A DNA stretch of 55,981 nt, from contig CAKKTI010000029.1 of assembly GCA_920105805.1 (NCBI GenBank), forward strand, positions 41,503-97,483, in the 5' to 3' direction. The translations under genes were made by a program, and so were the position numbers. This DNA is from Condylostoma magnum. Lineage: Eukaryota > Ciliophora > Heterotrichea > Heterotrichida > Condylostomatidae. A model generated the notes under the pieces. It made no database searches and had not been told where the DNA came from. It was given only the letters and a program-made list of their open reading frames with translations. Of this stretch, positions 52,802 to 55,981 are shown in pieces. Position 1 is the stretch's first letter. Each line of letters opens with the position of its first letter.

Positions 52802-55800
52802 ATGTAAAACGTCAGCTTAGAAAATTACTTAAAGAAGAACTCTAAGTGTTATTCCTCATTTAAAAACAACATATACTTTTCTGACTTAGTAGATTTGCAT
52901 TTTGATAAGAGTATCAGAGTGAAATTATTTGACAGATTCTTCTAGTAATCCTTACTCAGATAAAATTAACCTGACGAAGTCGAGTACTACCCAATTACTT
53001 TCATAAGACCTCAGAAGAAACTTAAACAAACTACAATAACTCCTTAAAGCTTGTAAAAGGAAGTATTGATATTCATGCTGACATCATGAAATATCTTAGT
53101 CTGCTTTTAGCCCTATAATCTGCTATATAATTAAAACGTAAAGGTAAAAATAATAAAAACTATTAATAAGGATGTTGAGAGAGGTGCAAGGAAAATATTC
53201 CAGATGCTTCGAGGTTTTGCCGGCCCTGATTCTTTAATTTAAAAGTAGCAAATTCTAATAGAAGGAGAGGAGTTAAAATCGTATAAAATTGGATGTATAA
53301 TAGAATAATTATACTAATTAAACTATGATATTGATAATTTAGACAAAGATATAAAAAATTCTATACAAAAGTAAAGAATTGAAAAATTTCAGTATTCAAT
53401 GCAGTCTTATATACTAAGTAACTCAATTTGTTAAGAAGAGGAAGTACTATAGGATCTTGCACAAGTAGTATAAACGATACAAGATAATCCAGAGCTTTAT
53501 GATCAAATATAATAAAAATCTAATACAGCAGTTAATTCTAGGAATAATTCAATAGGAATGAGTCTTAATACTAGTTTTCAAGGAAAAGATTAAGACAACT
53601 CATTTTTTGGAATTTAAATGTCTCCGATTAAGAATCTATCAGTCAGAAGGAACTAAGTAAAGTCAATGGCAGAACTTGACATATCTGGTAAAGATTGAAG
53701 TGCTTCCTTATCTGACAAAGAAAGCTTTATTACCTCGCATAATTACAGCAATTCACAGTTATTATTTCTTGATACAGCTAGATTTCCTAACATCTTTACT
53801 GAATTTACTTATATTAATAAGCCATTAGCACCTATAACATCCTATTAACTATTGTGTTATTAATATAAAATAATAACAAAGCCAATTTAATTACCAACAT
53901 AAAGGAAAAATGTTAATCAAAGGATTTTATTGCAAAGATTCTATACAATTAAAAGGCCTATTATATATCCTATACAAGACTTACTAAGTTGCAAATCTTC
54001 TCTTTCATATTCTGACTCAGAATATGAACTAACAGCAAGAAAAGAAGACCCATGTTATAATACCATCCAATAGCAGAAACTAGTTGATTCAATTTTAAAA
54101 AATACACTAAAAGTGGAAAACCTGAAATAATAAGACATTTTGACTAACTAATTATTTAAATAGTCTCACTCCGAACTTACCTATCCAAAAAATGACACAG
54201 ATGAAGGAATCGATGACTTTGAAATATTTACCGTTAGCCCTCCACCTCCATTAACCTTTTCCACCGAGGTATCAGAAGTGTAATCATATAGAGAACCTAG
54301 ATTAACATTCTCCTAAATCAGCAACATAAATTTAGACAATTATGCTGAGAAAACAACAGATCTGGCCAATTGCAAAACATGCATTACATTTTAGTTAATA
54401 AAGATGGGAAATCAATAGGCTCTTTAATCTCCTACAAAAAATTCTATTCTACAAACTAACATAGCCAGTCATATTCAAGCTAATCAGCAAGCACAGAAGG
54501 GAAGATAAGGACCTATTATTCTATGTCAAATTTTAAAAATTGATATGAGTAACTCTTCAAGCAATGCTAAGTTCTTACATATTCTCATAGTGCATCCTAA
54601 GGGAGCCGAGATGTATGACTTGTTTACAGGGGAGAAAAGGCATATTTAATACACTCCTACAATATCTCACAGAATAATAAAAGCTGTTGTTTAGTATGAA
54701 TCTACACTTGGAAGTGTTCTTATACTGTTTGAGGATAATCAAAATATAGTAGTGCTAGATTTGTATGAGTTAACTTATTTACATGACTAACCGTTCAGAA
54801 ATGAGACTCATGACAGTAGAAATAGAATCACTACTGCTGTTTGCACACCGTCAGATCTGCTGTATGTTGGGTACTTGAATGGACTTATAAAAGTATTTCA
54901 TTTGAGCAGTTCTGAGGCTCAATTTACTTTCAATGAGGAAAAACAAGTACCAGGAGTACGAGCTTTGGCTATTTCTACTAAGAATAGGATCTTTATATCA
55001 GGACATGAGTCTAGTTATGTAAATGAAGAGGGTCAAAAGATGCAATTAGAGTAAAATCCTATATATGTGTACAAAAATCACGCGGGAGAAAGTGAGCCTG
55101 ACGTTTTAGAGGGATTTGTGGGAACTTGCTTTGCCTTATAGATCATCGAGGAGGAGAATCTGGTAGTGGCCCTGAGTTCATAGGAGAACTAGATATTTGT
55201 ATGGGATTTTATGTCAAAGTACCTAGTTCTGTAGTTCTAAATTCCATAAATTTGGTAAAACTAAGAAAGTGTGGTAGCTACTGAATGTGTTACTTTTTCT
55301 AGACAAGGCTTTGGCAATTTGTTACTAATCGGGTTCAGCAATGGAGGTGTACTAGTGAGTCAATTGTACTTCCAAAATTCAAACTATATCTGGGCCCCTG
55401 TTAAATCTATCAGTTCCTTGTAGTCAACTGCTTAGACCTCTAAACTAGTTTCATCGATTGAGTATAACTAGCCATTGGATATTCTGCTTATAGGACATTC
55501 AGGGTCAAGTTTGACACTAGTAAACAACTTTTTAGCTGAAACTTGCCAAAGTCAAGAAATTCCTGTTGAGGAGAAGTTAGATGCTTAGGAAAATGAAGAG
55601 GAGTAAAAGGTAGAGAAAATATAAAGAAAATAGCCTACACCTTTTGAGAAGTATTTTAGAGAGAATAAGTAGGCTTTGTAGGAGAAATTTCCAGATGGAA
55701 CTTATAAGGATTTAGTTATGCAGGCAACGCAAGATTGGAGGAATTTGTCTCCGGAGGAGCAAGAAAAGTTTACTTCGGATTAGTTATAAAATGGCTTTTC

Positions 55801-55981
55801 TTTTTTGGTAGTATAAGGAGGAATCAGGATCTGGGAGAATTGATTAGGATAGTCTCACGGTTTACTTGTATATTGGTAAAATCTATAATGAAACATTTCT
55901 AAAGTTGTTATCATTTGGAGACTTGTAAATAGGACTTACCTTTTATAATAAACTAAAAATTATCTAGAATACTACGAAATT
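52802..55981 (+). CDS. HMG-box protein with WD-like repeats (3' end uncertain)
   Basis: From ATG 52802 the frame stays in register for 1060 codons to the window edge. Residues 1-550 are Gln/Ser-rich and unrecognised (MQNVSLENYLKK start; QMLRGFAGPDSL near 140). About 570-920 looks like a WD/beta-propeller (FVGTCFALQIIEEENLVVALSSQENQIFVWDF, SLQ..LDILLIGHSGSSLTLV). About 945-996 is an HMG box (TPFEKYFRENKQAL, then PDGTYKDLV, QDWRNLSPEEQEKF). HMG boxes bend DNA, so a chromatin or replication role is possible. WDHD1/Ctf4 also joins WD repeats to an HMG box, but the long N-terminus here differs. After the HMG box another blade-like segment (GGIRIWENW) follows; TAA-TAA near 55948 may end it. Confidence 0.65.

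Overview
The window is nuclear DNA of a ciliate, most likely a heterotrich close to Condylostoma. No gene can be read with the standard code. Clear orthologues (Rab1, Sar1, two kinesins, Cep164, CFAP57, protein kinases) stay intact only if TAA and TAG are read as glutamine and TGA as tryptophan, yet the same triplets also end genes. Rab1, Sar1 and a small RG-rich protein end at TGA. The calcyphosin-like, kinesin-13, EF-hand, CFAP57 and other genes run into convergent neighbours unless TAG or TAA ends them. That is the context-dependent, all-three-codons code described for Condylostoma magnum (NCBI table 28), rather than the Tetrahymena code (6) or the karyorelict code (27, TGA the only stop). 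A 15-nt GT-AG intron in the Rab gene matches the tiny introns known in the heterotrichs Stentor and Blepharisma.

Layout. 1-1573: 3' part of a membrane protein built on about 100 tetrapeptide repeats. 1614-5150: tandem calcyphosin, Rab1 and a mitochondrial SAM-carrier-like gene. 5249-8976: Cep164-like, small RG-rich protein and kinesin-13, with only 27 bp between the divergent starts. 9016-16105: a low-complexity unknown, a ULK-like kinase, a small membrane protein, an MGCC-type EF-hand protein and a coiled-coil/LRR/ankyrin protein. 16320-23675: a giant beta-helix surface protein. 24584-26032: a CAMK-like kinase. 26038-38799: a giant Cys-rich transmembrane protein with a long cytoplasmic coiled coil. 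38829-40442: a small unknown and Sar1. 40480-46734: kinesin-12 (crossing a scaffold gap) and CFAP57. 46798-52470: a possible small ORF and a furin-like Cys-rich multi-pass protein. 52802-end: a protein with an HMG box and WD-like repeats.

The gene set fits a large, heavily ciliated cell: ciliary and microtubule genes (CFAP57, Cep164, kinesin-13, kinesin-12, calcyphosin), secretory-pathway GTPases (Sar1, Rab1), and three different giant cysteine-rich or beta-helix surface proteins. Spacing is extremely tight (5-40 bp between many genes). No RNA genes, transposons, virus-like elements or CRISPR arrays were recognised. Two 100-N scaffold gaps are present; one is flanked by an identical 99-bp duplication and looks like an assembly join.
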